Shown: positions 32,902 to 42,862, numbered from the stretch's first letter. The stretch: 64,000 bases of DNA from an uncultured Gammaproteobacteria bacterium (GCA_905181885.1 CAJIZI010000003.1:186001-250000), one strand, 5' to 3'. Made by a program: numbers and translations. The notes: generated by a model from the sequence alone, not told the origin.

Positions 32902-35559
32902 TTATCCCTTAACTGGCGCTATAGCATCAGCATTAATCTTGTACTTCTTAATTGCTTTGTCCACGACAGTAGCAGCTATTTGACCATCCTCCGCCAGAGT
33001 GTTCAATGTTGCTACAACCACATGATAGCGGTCGACTTCAAAGTGGCTTCTCAACCTTTCACGAGTATCTGAGCGGCCAAAACCATCAGTTCCTAATACG
33101 CAATAAGGAGCTTTAACCCAAGGTCGAATTTGTTCTGCATATAGTCGTATGTAATCAGTTGATGCAATCACCACACCCGGCTGACTATCTAAACATTCTT
33201 CGACATAGCAGCGTTTATTTTCATCACTCGGGTGTAAGCGATTTTCTCTATCTATCGCCATGCCTTCTCTAGCCAATTCATTCATACTTGTAGCGCTCCA
33301 GACACTAGCTGAAACTTTCCATTCTTTTTCAAGCATCTCAGCAGCAGCCTCGACTTCACGTAAAATCGTACCGCTACCTAACAACTGTGCTTTCAATTTG
33401 TGCTCACCACCAGGCTTAAGCTTATACAAACCTTTCAAAATTCCTGTTTCGACACCTTCTGGCATTGCAGGGTGTTTATAATTTTCATTCATTGCTGTTA
33501 TGTAATAGAAAACGCTTTCTTGATCTTCATACATTCGACGCATACCAGCATGGACGATAACTGCCATTTCGTAGGCGTAAGTTGGATCATAACTAATACA
33601 GTTTGGAATAGTACCCGCTTGAATTAAGCTATGACCATCTTGATGTTGAAGGCCTTCTCCATTTAAAGACGTCCGGCCAGCTGTCGCACCTAGTAAAAAA
33701 CCTTTAGCTTGAATATCACCAGCTAGCCATGCAAGATCACCAACACGTTGAAATCCAAACATTGAATAGTAAATATAAAATGGCACCATGTTAACGTTAT
33801 AGTTTGAATAAGCTGTTGCAGCTGATACCCACTCTGCCATTGCGCCGGCTTCGTTAATTCCTTCTTGTAAAATTTGGCCCTTCGTATCTTCTCTGTACCA
33901 CATGACTTTGCCTGAATCTTCTGGCTCATACATTTGACCAGATGACGAGTAAATACCTACAGAACGGAATAAACCTTCCATACCAAAGGTTCGTGCTTCA
34001 TCAGGAACAATCGGTACAATATTTTTACCTATTTCTTTATCGCGGATCAAAGCTGTGAGGATCCGTACAAAGGCCATGGTGGTCGAAATTTCACGATCAC
34101 CAGAGGACTTTAAAACTGCATCGAAAACTTTCAGCTCTGGTACTTTCAATGAAGCAGCAGCATGATTTCGTTTTGGTAAAAACCCCCCTAATTCCTCACG
34201 TCTCTCTAATAAATATTTTTGTTCCGCACTACCTTCTTCCAAAGTAATGAATGGCACATCAGTTTCAATTTGCTTGTCAGAAACAGGGATCTTAAAGCGA
34301 TCTCGGAATCGTTTCATATGTTCTACTGACATATTTTTTTGAGAATGAGTTGTGTTTTGCCCTTCTCCAGCTTCCCCCATACCATAGCCTTTTACTGTCT
34401 TGGCCAAAATAACAGTCGGCTGACCTTGATGATCACTTGCAGTCTTATAAGCAGCATAGATTTTTCTTGGATCATGACCACCACGGCTCAAAAGCCATAT
34501 ATCTTGATCCGTCATATCTGTGACTAGTTCTAATAATTCTGGGTATTTACCAAAGAAATGTTCTCGTACGTACGCACCATCTTTTGATTTATAATTTTGA
34601 TACTCACCATCAACTACTTCTTCCATACGCTTGAGAAGTAAACCATTTTTATCTTTTGCTAATAAACTGTCCCATTCAGAGCCCCAGATAACTTTAATGA
34701 CATTCCAACCTGCACCACGAAAAATCGCTTCCAATTCCTGAATTATTTTGCCGTTGCCACGAACAGGGCCATCAAGACGTTGTAAGTTACAGTTGATCAC
34801 AAAAGTTAAATTATCTAGTTTCTCTCGGCCAGCTAAGGTAATAGCACCCAATGATTCAGGTTCATCCATTTCACCATCACCAAGATAGGCCCAAACATTG
34901 CGCCCCTCGGTAGGTCTGATTTCACGATGGCCCATGTATTTCATGAATCGTGCTTGATAGATTGCTAATATAGGTCCTAAGCCCATAGAGACAGTTGGAA
35001 ACTGCCAATAGTCAGGCATCAACCATGGGTGTGGATACGAGGATAAACCTTCCCCATCAGCTTCAAAACGAAAGTTCAGTAATTGTTTTTCTGTTAAGCG
35101 ACCTTCAAGAAAGGATCTAGCATAAATTCCTGGAGATGAGTGACCTTGGAAAAAGACAAGATCAGCACCATTGCCAAAATTATCACCTTTAAAGAAATGA
35201 TTAAAACCAACATCATAGAGAGTGGCCGCAGATGAAAAGCTAGCGATATGCCCACCGACAGCTCCAGGTTTAAGGTTTGCCTTTGTAACCATGGCCATAG
35301 CATTCCAGCGTATGTATGATCTTAGTTTATGTTCCATCTCTGGATCACCTGCGATACGCTGTTGCTGATCGACAGGAATGGAATTAACATAAGCTGTATT
35401 TGCGCTATAAGGTAAGTTAATACCAGAGCGCCGAGCCATATCAATTAACTTTTCTATAATATGATGTGCTTTGTTACCACCCTCTACTTCAATAATAGAC
35501 TCTAATGAGTCCAGCCACTCTTGAGTTTCCTGTGGATCGTTATCAACAAAATCAGCCAT
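32902..35559 (-). CDS. aceE: Pyruvate dehydrogenase E1 component, homodimeric type
   Basis: MADFVDNDPQETQEWLDSLESIIEVEG... and GDGEMDEPES...NCNLQRLDGPVRGN TPP motif; likely start at 35559 rather than the upstream Met at 35661. Confidence 0.96.
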   Translation of the reverse strand: MADFVDNDPQETQEWLDSLESIIEVEGGNKAHHIIEKLIDMARRSGINLPYSANTAYVNSIPVDQQQRIAGDPEMEHKLRSYIRWNAMAMVTKANLKPGAVGGHIASFSSAATLYDVGFNHFFKGDNFGNGADLVFFQGHSSPGIYARSFLEGRLTEKQLLNFRFEADGEGLSSYPHPWLMPDYWQFPTVSMGLGPILAIYQARFMKYMGHREIRPTEGRNVWAYLGDGEMDEPESLGAITLAGREKLDNLTFVINCNLQRLDGPVRGNGKIIQELEAIFRGAGWNVIKVIWGSEWDSLLAKDKNGLLLKRMEEVVDGEYQNYKSKDGAYVREHFFGKYPELLELVTDMTDQDIWLLSRGGHDPRKIYAAYKTASDHQGQPTVILAKTVKGYGMGEAGEGQNTTHSQKNMSVEHMKRFRDRFKIPVSDKQIETDVPFITLEEGSAEQKYLLERREELGGFLPKRNHAAASLKVPELKVFDAVLKSSGDREISTTMAFVRILTALIRDKEIGKNIVPIVPDEARTFGMEGLFRSVGIYSSSGQMYEPEDSGKVMWYREDTKGQILQEGINEAGAMAEWVSAATAYSNYNVNMVPFYIYYSMFGFQRVGDLAWLAGDIQAKGFLLGATAGRTSLNGEGLQHQDGHSLIQAGTIPNCISYDPTYAYEMAVIVHAGMRRMYEDQESVFYYITAMNENYKHPAMPEGVETGILKGLYKLKPGGEHKLKAQLLGSGTILREVEAAAEMLEKEWKVSASVWSATSMNELAREGMAIDRENRLHPSDENKRCYVEECLDSQPGVVIASTDYIRLYAEQIRPWVKAPYCVLGTDGFGRSDTRERLRSHFEVDRYHVVVATLNTLAEDGQIAATVVDKAIKKYKINADAIAPVKG

Positions 35560-35727
35560 ATATACCTTCAAAAATAGTAACTCTATAAACAGCGTCGTAT
35601 TGTAACAGTTTTTATTGTCATTAATACCTATAGTGCTGCTGCACCTACCTAATTGAGCCATTTAAGTAGGGTTTTCAAATGATTTTGGGGTCAACTTATG
35701 AAATAAAACGAACACCCACCGTTTAAT

Positions 35728-36327
35728 TTAGAACGAAATTAACTTCCGACGTCCGTAACGAAATAAACGAATCCCGAGTAATATCACCAAAATGGCAATA
35801 TAAATGAGAGGTTCCGTAATATCTTTCTTGACCAACATGAAAAAATGTAGAGCCCCAGCCATACCAATAAAATAAACAAGACTGTGAAGTTTTTTCCAAC
35901 GCTCAGAGCCTAAGCGCTTCTTCATTTTATCGTTGGAGGTTACTGCTAAGGGTATTAAAGCTAAAAAGCTGATGACACCAACGGTGATAAAAGGACGTTC
36001 AATAATATCGTCTATAATATCGCCTAAGTTAAAAAACTGATCAAGCCAAATATATAAAAGCATATGAACAGATGCATAGAAAAAGCAGTAGAGCCCTACC
36101 ATTCGTCTGATTGGTGCTAAAAAATGCCAACCAAATAAAAGTCTGAGAGGACTGATGCTTAAAGAAATCAACAAAAACCGTAAAGCCCATTGGCCGGTAT
36201 CACGTGTTAAAACCTCAATTGGGTTAGCGCCTAGCTGCTCATTAAATAAGCCAAATAGCAAAACGACTAATGGCATCAAAAAAACAATGAAAAGACTACC
36301 CTTAAATAATCGACTAGACATGATCAC
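35728..36327 (-). CDS. msrQ: Heme-binding membrane subunit MsrQ (YedZ)
   Basis: 199 aa; ferric reductase-like TM protein, RRMVGLYCFFYASVHMLLYIWLDQ, adjacent to msrP. Confidence 0.92.
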   Translation of the reverse strand: MIMSSRLFKGSLFIVFLMPLVVLLFGLFNEQLGANPIEVLTRDTGQWALRFLLISLSISPLRLLFGWHFLAPIRRMVGLYCFFYASVHMLLYIWLDQFFNLGDIIDDIIERPFITVGVISFLALIPLAVTSNDKMKKRLGSERWKKLHSLVYFIGMAGALHFFMLVKKDITEPLIYIAILVILLGIRLFRYGRRKLISF

Positions 36328-36338
36328 CTCACACTAAA

Positions 36339-37301
36339 CTAAAAGTGCTTTTTCAGGTCCATACCCGTGTATAGGTGGCCAACTTGTTCTTCATAACCAT
36401 TAAAGAGAGTCGTTTTACGTTTCAAAACCTCGCCAATTCGACGCTCACGCGATTGACTCCAACGAGGGTGTGATACGTCTGGGTTTACATTTGAATAAAA
36501 ACCATACTCTGCTGGACCTGCAACCATCCATGATGAAACAGGCTCCTTTTCAACGAAACGGATCTGAGTAATAGACTTAATACTTTTAAACCCGTATTTC
36601 CATGGCGTCACCAGACGAAGCGGAGCACCATTTTGGCCTAGTAACTCATTGCCATAAAGTCCCGTAGCTAAGAACGAAAGTGGGTTCATTGCTTCATCAA
36701 TCCTTAAGCCTTCCACATAAGGCCACTTTAATACACTACTCTGCTGCCCCGGCATTTGCTGTGGGTTATAGAGTGTATTAAATTCAACATATTTAGCTTT
36801 CGAATTAGGTTGGGCTTGCTTAAGTAAATCTGCTAAGGAGAATCCGATCCATGGAATAACCATAGACCATCCTTCAACACAACGTAAACGATAGATCCGT
36901 TCTTCTAATGTAAATGGCTTTATTAACTTTTCTAGATCATATTCACCTGGATTGTCACATTCACCATCAATCACCACTCTCCATGGCTCAGATTTATCCG
37001 GGAATTCTGTTGCATTTTTAGCTGGATCATTCTTATCCACACCAAATTCATAGAAGTTATTGTATGTTGTAACCGAATCATAGCTAGTTAGATCTTCTAC
37101 TGTTGAAAAAGGGCTTTTTTGTAAACCCTTATATTTTGATATTGCCCTTCCAGGGCTGCTGGCCAATGCCTGTAAAGGCAGAGCAGCTATTCCTGCTAGC
37201 AATGTAGCTTTATTGATAAATTGACGTCTATTTATATACAGTTTTTCATCTGTAATTTCATGTTCCTTCAATAAACCTAATTTATTTTTTTTAAAATACA
37301 T
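36339..37301 (-). CDS. msrP: Periplasmic methionine sulfoxide reductase catalytic subunit MsrP (YedY)
   Basis: 320 aa; [26 protein letters not shown]-like molybdopterin domain ([15 protein letters not shown]), [11 protein letters not shown]. Confidence 0.94.
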   Translation of the reverse strand: MYFKKNKLGLLKEHEITDEKLYINRRQFINKATLLAGIAALPLQALASSPGRAISKYKGLQKSPFSTVEDLTSYDSVTTYNNFYEFGVDKNDPAKNATEFPDKSEPWRVVIDGECDNPGEYDLEKLIKPFTLEERIYRLRCVEGWSMVIPWIGFSLADLLKQAQPNSKAKYVEFNTLYNPQQMPGQQSSVLKWPYVEGLRIDEAMNPLSFLATGLYGNELLGQNGAPLRLVTPWKYGFKSIKSITQIRFVEKEPVSSWMVAGPAEYGFYSNVNPDVSHPRWSQSRERRIGEVLKRKTTLFNGYEEQVGHLYTGMDLKKHF

Positions 37302-37458
37302 AATGCTCTCTTACCTTATCCCATCTATTCTCACTTTCTCAGCCACAATAAAAAACTTTGCTCACTGCGGGAAATAACTAGGGGTAAATTTAATACCGTT
37401 ACTAAAAAAGGTAACAAAATTATCACTTTCAATTGCTGCCATATCGAGTCGTTGAAGC

Positions 37459-37488
37459 AAAAAAAAGGCCCTTAGAGCCCTTTTTTTT
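37459..37488. terminator. Candidate terminator downstream of the ExKCG peptide gene
   Basis: A-run + GGC-ccttaga-GCC(C) + T-run (caaaaaaaaggcccttagagcccttttttttc). Confidence 0.55.
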
Positions 37489-37506
37489 CTTAGCTCTTAA
37501 AGAATA

Positions 37507-37803
37507 CTAATGAGCCCCAGCATGACCTTCACCACATTTATGTTCTTTAGCTTTCTCGGCTGCTTTTTTAGCATCCTTAGCACCACATTTATGCTCTTTA
37601 ACTTTATCAGTTTTTGTATCAGCCCCACATTTTGCTTCTTCAGCACCATGATGCATAGCTAATTGCATATAGCCGTTTGATAACTCTGTAGAAGAAAATG
37701 GGCTAGTTTCAGCACTCGCTAATGTAGGTGTTAACGCTAAACCGGCTGTTAGCACGGCACTGGCAGCTAATCCTAGCGCTTTTTTATTAGTAGATATTGA
37801 CAT
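37507..37803 (-). CDS. HvfA-like secreted peptide with three ExKCG motifs (putative metal-binding RiPP precursor)
   Basis: 98 aa; Sec signal MSISTNKKALGLAASAVLTAGLALTPTLASA, then SPFSSTELSNGYMQLA, then EAKCG, EHKCG, EHKCG and a His-containing tail. Confidence 0.75.
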   Translation of the reverse strand: MSISTNKKALGLAASAVLTAGLALTPTLASAETSPFSSTELSNGYMQLAMHHGAEEAKCGADTKTDKVKEHKCGAKDAKKAAEKAKEHKCGEGHAGAH

Positions 37804-37857
37804 GTTAATTTCCTATTATTTAAAAATAACCAGCCACAATGGACCAAGCTTATTGAA

Positions 37858-37886
37858 GTAGACAGCCACAAAAGCAAAATGTTACA
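37858..37886 (-). promoter_or_regulatory. Candidate ECF-sigma-type promoter for the ExKCG peptide gene
   Basis: Minus strand TGTAACA-N16-GTCTA (TGTAACATTTTGCTTTTGTGGCTGTCTAC), about 55 nt upstream of the start codon. Confidence 0.4.
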
Positions 37887-38007
37887 TCCTACAAAAAATA
37901 ACTTTCAAATCAATGTCCTGCTTACAGCAGTTCTTTAATGATAAATCACTCTTTCTAGCTTGATTCTTTTCATAGACTGATACAAGAATAGCATACTCTC
38001 ACTATTC

Positions 38008-38061
38008 TCTGTTTCAGGCTATTGTCGCATTAAATAATGCCCTAACGACTGTTGAAACAGA
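38008..38061. repeat. Nested inverted repeat in intergenic region
   Basis: tctgtttca...tgaaacaga (9 bp, perfect) enclosing GTCG/CGAC and CATT-AAAT-AATG. Confidence 0.65.
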
Positions 38062-38112
38062 AAAAATCAAACATCCTAGATGTGCTATTTGTAGCTAACA
38101 GTTTTAGTCGAG

Positions 38113-38138
38113 CTTATTTTAGTTGTCAGTAAAATAAG
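38113..38138. repeat. Inverted repeat, 9-bp arms, 8-nt spacer
   Basis: cttatttta-gttgtcag-taaaataag. Confidence 0.65.
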
Positions 38139-38217
38139 GATAAGTCATGTTCTTTCAGCCAAACAAATTAAACCAAAAAAGCACTTATAGCAAACAAATG
38201 GTCTCTCCTAATAATTA

Positions 38218-38463
38218 TTAACGCTGATACTTTTCTTTCCACTCATGATAAGGCATGCCATAAATATGCTCACGAGCTTCGTCATAATCTATCGAAAGCC
38301 CTTTTTCTTTCGCTGCTGCCATATACCACTTAGACAAGCAGTTTCTACAAAAACCAGCTAAATTCATTAAATCAATATTCTGCACATCCGTCTTTTCTTG
38401 TAAGTGGCCGAGTAGATGCCTAAAAGCTGCAGCTTCGAGCTCAATTTGTGTTTGTTCATTCAT
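38218..38463 (-). CDS. DUF1244 family protein
   Basis: 81 aa; AAAFRHLLGHLQEKTDVQNIDLMNLAGFCRNCLSKWYMAAA...GMPYHEWKEKYQ. Confidence 0.88.
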   Translation of the reverse strand: MNEQTQIELEAAAFRHLLGHLQEKTDVQNIDLMNLAGFCRNCLSKWYMAAAKEKGLSIDYDEAREHIYGMPYHEWKEKYQR

Positions 38464-38476
38464 GTTAACTTTCTCC

Positions 38477-40477
38477 CTAATATAAAAAACATCGAACTTG
38501 ATGACTATCAGTAATTTGAGTTTGTTCAGGATAGTTTTCTAGGCACTGTGGCATCACTTTAGGACAGCGCTGGTGAAAATGACACCCTTTAGGGGGGGTT
38601 GCTGGCGAAGGAAGCTCGCCCTCTAAACGAATAACCTGCTTACTTTTATTGTTATCCAATTGAGGCACAGCCCCCAATAATGCTTGAGTATAAGGATGTT
38701 GTGGCGACTGTAATACCTCTTCTCTCAACCCTTGCTCTACTATACGGCCCAGATACATTACCGCAACGCTATGAGCTAAATAATCTACAACCGCAATGTT
38801 ATGAGTAATAAAAAGGTATGTAAGTTTAAGTTCCTTTTGTAGTTCTCGTAGTAAGTTTAGTATTTGGGCTTGAACTGACACATCTAATGCACTAGTAGGT
38901 TCATCACATATAATGACATTAGGCTCTGCAGCTAACGCTCTAGCAATACATATTCTTTGGCGTTGGCCACCTGAGAACTCATGAGGATAGCGATGTTTTT
39001 GTTTAGCATCTAACCCAACTCTTTCCATGAGGCTATTAACTTTCTCAGCACGCATAACAGCATTATTACTATCCATTCCAGAGATCATTGCCTCTTCGAT
39101 AACTTGGCTAATCGTCATGCGAGGGTTCATTGATGAGTAGGGGTCTTGAAACACGATCTGTAAACCTTTACGGCCAAGTTTTAATTGTTTAGCAGATAAC
39201 TCATTTAATACAATCTCTTTGTATTTCACACTTCCATCAGTAATTGGCACTAATTGTAAGATTGCTTTACCTACTGTGGTTTTACCACACCCTGACTCAC
39301 CAACTAAAGCGAGTGTCTCAGAAGGTCTCAGCACCAAACTGACGTCATCGACAGCTTTAACATGGCCCACGATCCTTTGAAACAAACCCTTTCTAATAGG
39401 GAAATGAACACGTAGCTTATCTAAAATTAATACAGGCTTTTCTGTCACTGATATCTCTTTAAATAGGGATGCCATTAACTTTTGTGAATTGACTTTTACA
39501 ATACTATTCTGACCAGGTTCTAATAAGTGACATCGTACGCTTTGTTCATCATCTTTATGCCACCCGGGGACTACCGTACTGCAATGAGGAAGTGCAAATT
39601 CACAGCGTTCAACAAACCGGCAACCATTGAAAACCTTATCCAGTGCTGGCACATTTCCTTTGATAACTGTTAAACGATGCTGACGTTTTTGAGCTGTCGG
39701 TAGCGATTCAAATAATTTTTTACTATAAGGGTGCTTTACCTGCTTAAAGAACTGCTCTCTTGGAGCTATCTCAACTATCTGTCCTGCATACATCACAGCT
39801 ACATCATCAGCCATTTGAGCTACAACTGCCAAATCATGACTAATAAGCAATATAGCCATTTGTGTTTCACGCTGTATTTCTTTTAATAAGTCTAATATTT
39901 GAGCTTGTATGGTAACGTCTAGTGCTGTTGTCGGCTCATCCGCAATTAATAGTTCAGGCTCGCCTGCTAAAGCAATTGCAATCATTATGCGTTGCTTCAT
40001 TCCTCCTGAGAGTTGATGGGGATAGTCTTTAAACCGTTGGTGAGGGTCTGGAATACCGACCGAACTAAGTAAGTTGATAATACGGTTATGTAGTGCCTTA
40101 CCTCGCATTTTAAAATGCCACTGCAGCGACTCCCCTATTTGCTGGCCAACAGTAAGTACAGGGTTTAAAGAACTTTGTGGTTCCTGAAAAATCATCGCAA
40201 TACGACGGCCACGAATATGCTCCATGTCTGACTCTGACAACGCTAATAGATCTTCACCTGCCAACTCTACTGCACCCGCCACCACCCGGCTAACAGGCTG
40301 GGGGTTTAACCTCAATAAAGACAATGCAGTTAATGACTTCCCACATCCAGACTCACCTAGCAAAGCAAAGGTTTTTCCTTTTTCAATGCAAAAGCTCACA
40401 TTATCAACGGGTTTTAAAGGCTTTTTTTCAGACCCTATGTGGGTTGATAATCCCGTCACCTTCAATAATTCAGTCAT
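38477..40477 (-). CDS. Dual-ATPase peptide ABC transporter ATP-binding protein (YejF/oligopeptide-type)
   Basis: Two ABC cassettes with Walker A GESGCGKS/GESGCGKT, two LSGG/FSGG signatures and two Opp C-terminal Cys clusters; probable start MTELLKVTG at 40477. Confidence 0.92.
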   Translation of the reverse strand: MTELLKVTGLSTHIGSEKKPLKPVDNVSFCIEKGKTFALLGESGCGKSLTALSLLRLNPQPVSRVVAGAVELAGEDLLALSESDMEHIRGRRIAMIFQEPQSSLNPVLTVGQQIGESLQWHFKMRGKALHNRIINLLSSVGIPDPHQRFKDYPHQLSGGMKQRIMIAIALAGEPELLIADEPTTALDVTIQAQILDLLKEIQRETQMAILLISHDLAVVAQMADDVAVMYAGQIVEIAPREQFFKQVKHPYSKKLFESLPTAQKRQHRLTVIKGNVPALDKVFNGCRFVERCEFALPHCSTVVPGWHKDDEQSVRCHLLEPGQNSIVKVNSQKLMASLFKEISVTEKPVLILDKLRVHFPIRKGLFQRIVGHVKAVDDVSLVLRPSETLALVGESGCGKTTVGKAILQLVPITDGSVKYKEIVLNELSAKQLKLGRKGLQIVFQDPYSSMNPRMTISQVIEEAMISGMDSNNAVMRAEKVNSLMERVGLDAKQKHRYPHEFSGGQRQRICIARALAAEPNVIICDEPTSALDVSVQAQILNLLRELQKELKLTYLFITHNIAVVDYLAHSVAVMYLGRIVEQGLREEVLQSPQHPYTQALLGAVPQLDNNKSKQVIRLEGELPSPATPPKGCHFHQRCPKVMPQCLENYPEQTQITDSHQVRCFLY

Positions 40478-41894
40478 TCTGCTTATGCCCTTTTGGATCA
40501 AAGGCATCACGAACAACATCTGCAAACAAGTTAGCTGCTAGGACTAAAAGAAACATAAAAAAGAAAGCAGCTGTTAATGACCACCAAACAACAGGGTCTC
40601 GTGCCATTTCTAAACGAGCACTGTTAATCATGTTACCCCAGCTTATCATTGAGGGATCCACTCCAACACCCACATAAGATAAAACTGCTTCAGCTAGAAC
40701 TAAACCACTAAAATCAAGTACAACAGAGATCATGACTATATGCATTAAGTTTGGCAGAATATGGCGGTGTAAAATACTCAGGCTACTTGCTCCTAGAGCT
40801 CTAGAAGCCAAAACATATTCTGACTCACGTAACTTCAGTGTTTCGCCGCGTAAAATACGACATAAACCAGTCCAACTGGTGACACCCAAAATAATGCACA
40901 AGAATAGTAGCCTCATATCTGCACGCTCAGTGATAGTCACAAAGTTTTCAGGATGATTGTTCATATAAACTTGCAACATTAACACTGCAGCTGCGATTAG
41001 TAATACACCAGGGATCGAATTTAAGGTCGTATAAACGTACTGAATAACATCATCAATCCAGCCTCTAAAATAGCCAGCTGCGATGCCCATTGATATCGCT
41101 AACGGTAACATCACTAACGTCGTTAAAGTTCCTATAACTAGGCCCGTACGAATACTTTTTAGTGACTGGTAAAGTACATCTTGCCCCACCTTATCTGTTC
41201 CTAGAACATGATAGTCAACACTCAAAGCTGCTACATTGAATACAGTTAGCAATATGATGCCGAGCATCAATAATACTGTTCGAAAAGGATACCTTGCACT
41301 TCCTATCAATATATCTTTGTACTGCTTAAACCAGGAGTTTTGGTAACGTTTAGCAAGATAGTTAATCAATAAAGCTGATAATAATAACCAAGTGATTAAA
41401 GCTTTGATACTACTTATAATAATTGTCGATAAAATATCCTGCAGTTTTTCCTTTTCGGATTCAAGATGAGCCCCACCGTAATGTAACTTTGGGTAAACAT
41501 AACTAAGCTCGGAAGATACGTCCTTCTGCATTTCACGTGAAAAGGATCGTGTTGCAAATGGAGCTGAATATGTTTTTTCTACCTGCTCTCGTAGTGGCAT
41601 GATTGCTAAATCCAACACTGACGTTACTTGCGTTTCATAGTGTTGCTGTTCCGATTTCTGCTGATCATCGATAGTTAATCTAAAATGAACAGAATCCAGC
41701 AATCCCACAAAGACGTAACACATCAATACCATGATTGAAATCACACCCCGTTTACGCTTTATAACTAACTTCCACGGTGCTTTTAAATGAGCATGGTTGC
41801 GAATATACAAAACACTATAGGTCACAACACCTAAGAGGAGATAGATAAGAATGTCTGTCCATAAAAAGACTGGTATAAAAGGGAGAGAAGGCAT
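40470..41894 (-). CDS. Peptide ABC transporter permease (OppC/YejE-like) with large N-terminal extracytoplasmic insertion
   Basis: 474 aa; C-terminal binding-protein-dependent transport domain with ASRALGASSLSILHRHILPNLMHIV (EAA loop). Confidence 0.88.
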   Translation of the reverse strand: MPSLPFIPVFLWTDILIYLLLGVVTYSVLYIRNHAHLKAPWKLVIKRKRGVISIMVLMCYVFVGLLDSVHFRLTIDDQQKSEQQHYETQVTSVLDLAIMPLREQVEKTYSAPFATRSFSREMQKDVSSELSYVYPKLHYGGAHLESEKEKLQDILSTIIISSIKALITWLLLSALLINYLAKRYQNSWFKQYKDILIGSARYPFRTVLLMLGIILLTVFNVAALSVDYHVLGTDKVGQDVLYQSLKSIRTGLVIGTLTTLVMLPLAISMGIAAGYFRGWIDDVIQYVYTTLNSIPGVLLIAAAVLMLQVYMNNHPENFVTITERADMRLLFLCIILGVTSWTGLCRILRGETLKLRESEYVLASRALGASSLSILHRHILPNLMHIVMISVVLDFSGLVLAEAVLSYVGVGVDPSMISWGNMINSARLEMARDPVVWWSLTAAFFFMFLLVLAANLFADVVRDAFDPKGHKQND

Positions 41895-41899
41895 AGAAG

Positions 41900-42859
41900 T
41901 TAATGTGATGGCGATAAGCCAGAGATATCCACTTTCAATTCTTTAGGTAGCGAAAATTCGATTTTTTCAGGTTGCCCATCCAATTCACTTACCCGTGAAA
42001 CACCCAGCTGTTTTAATCGTTCAACTACATTTTGAACCAATAGCTCAGGGGCTGAAGCGCCTGCTGTTAGCCCGATACATGATTTACCGTCTAACCAGTC
42101 TGGGTTTATATCTCCGGCATTATCAATCAGGTATGCAGGCGTTGCTAGCTTTTCTGATAACTCGCGAAGTCGATTAGAATTGGAGCTGTTTTTAGAGCCT
42201 ACCACCATTAGAATGTCACACTCCTTTGCCATACTTTTTACTGCATTTTGCCTATTTTGTGTGGCATAACAAATATCATCTTTACGCGGACCTTCTATGG
42301 CCGGAAAATGTTGCTTTAATGCATCTATCACTATTGAAGTGTCATCTACAGACAAAGTCGTTTGAGTAACAAAAGCCAAGTTATTCGGGTTTTTTACTCT
42401 TAATCTGGCCACATCTTCCGGCGTCTCAACAAGATAGATGCCTCCTTCATCCGATGTGTACTGTCCCATTGTTCCTTCTACTTCAGGATGCCCAACATGA
42501 CCAATTAAAACACACTCTTTTCCTTGCTTTTCAAATTTAGCCACTTCCATGTGCACCTTAGTCACCAATGGACAGGTTGCATCAAAAATATTTAACCCTC
42601 GATGCTTACCCTCTTCTTGGACTTTTTTTGAAACACCATGCGCACTAAAAATAAGAATACTCTCATCAGGAACTTCACTGACTTCTTCGATAAAAATCGC
42701 ACCCTTGGCTCGCAGATCTTCAACAACAAAACGATTATGTACGACTTCATGACGCACGTATATTGGAGCACCGAATATTTTTAAAGCGCGCTCAACAATC
42801 TCAATTGCACGATCCACTCCGGCACAAAAGCCTCTTGGATTAGCTAATAAAAGCTTCAT
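41900..42859 (-). CDS. ispH: 4-hydroxy-3-methylbut-2-enyl diphosphate reductase
   Basis: 319 aa; [42 protein letters not shown]. Confidence 0.97.
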   Translation of the reverse strand: MKLLLANPRGFCAGVDRAIEIVERALKIFGAPIYVRHEVVHNRFVVEDLRAKGAIFIEEVSEVPDESILIFSAHGVSKKVQEEGKHRGLNIFDATCPLVTKVHMEVAKFEKQGKECVLIGHVGHPEVEGTMGQYTSDEGGIYLVETPEDVARLRVKNPNNLAFVTQTTLSVDDTSIVIDALKQHFPAIEGPRKDDICYATQNRQNAVKSMAKECDILMVVGSKNSSNSNRLRELSEKLATPAYLIDNAGDINPDWLDGKSCIGLTAGASAPELLVQNVVERLKQLGVSRVSELDGQPEKIEFSLPKELKVDISGLSPSH

Positions 42860-42862
42860 TTA

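Noticed and set aside
32902-35661. N-terminal 34-aa extension of AceE in the ORF track
   Set aside because: The extension is not AceE-like; the conserved start MADFVDNDPQETQEWL at 35559 is more likely.
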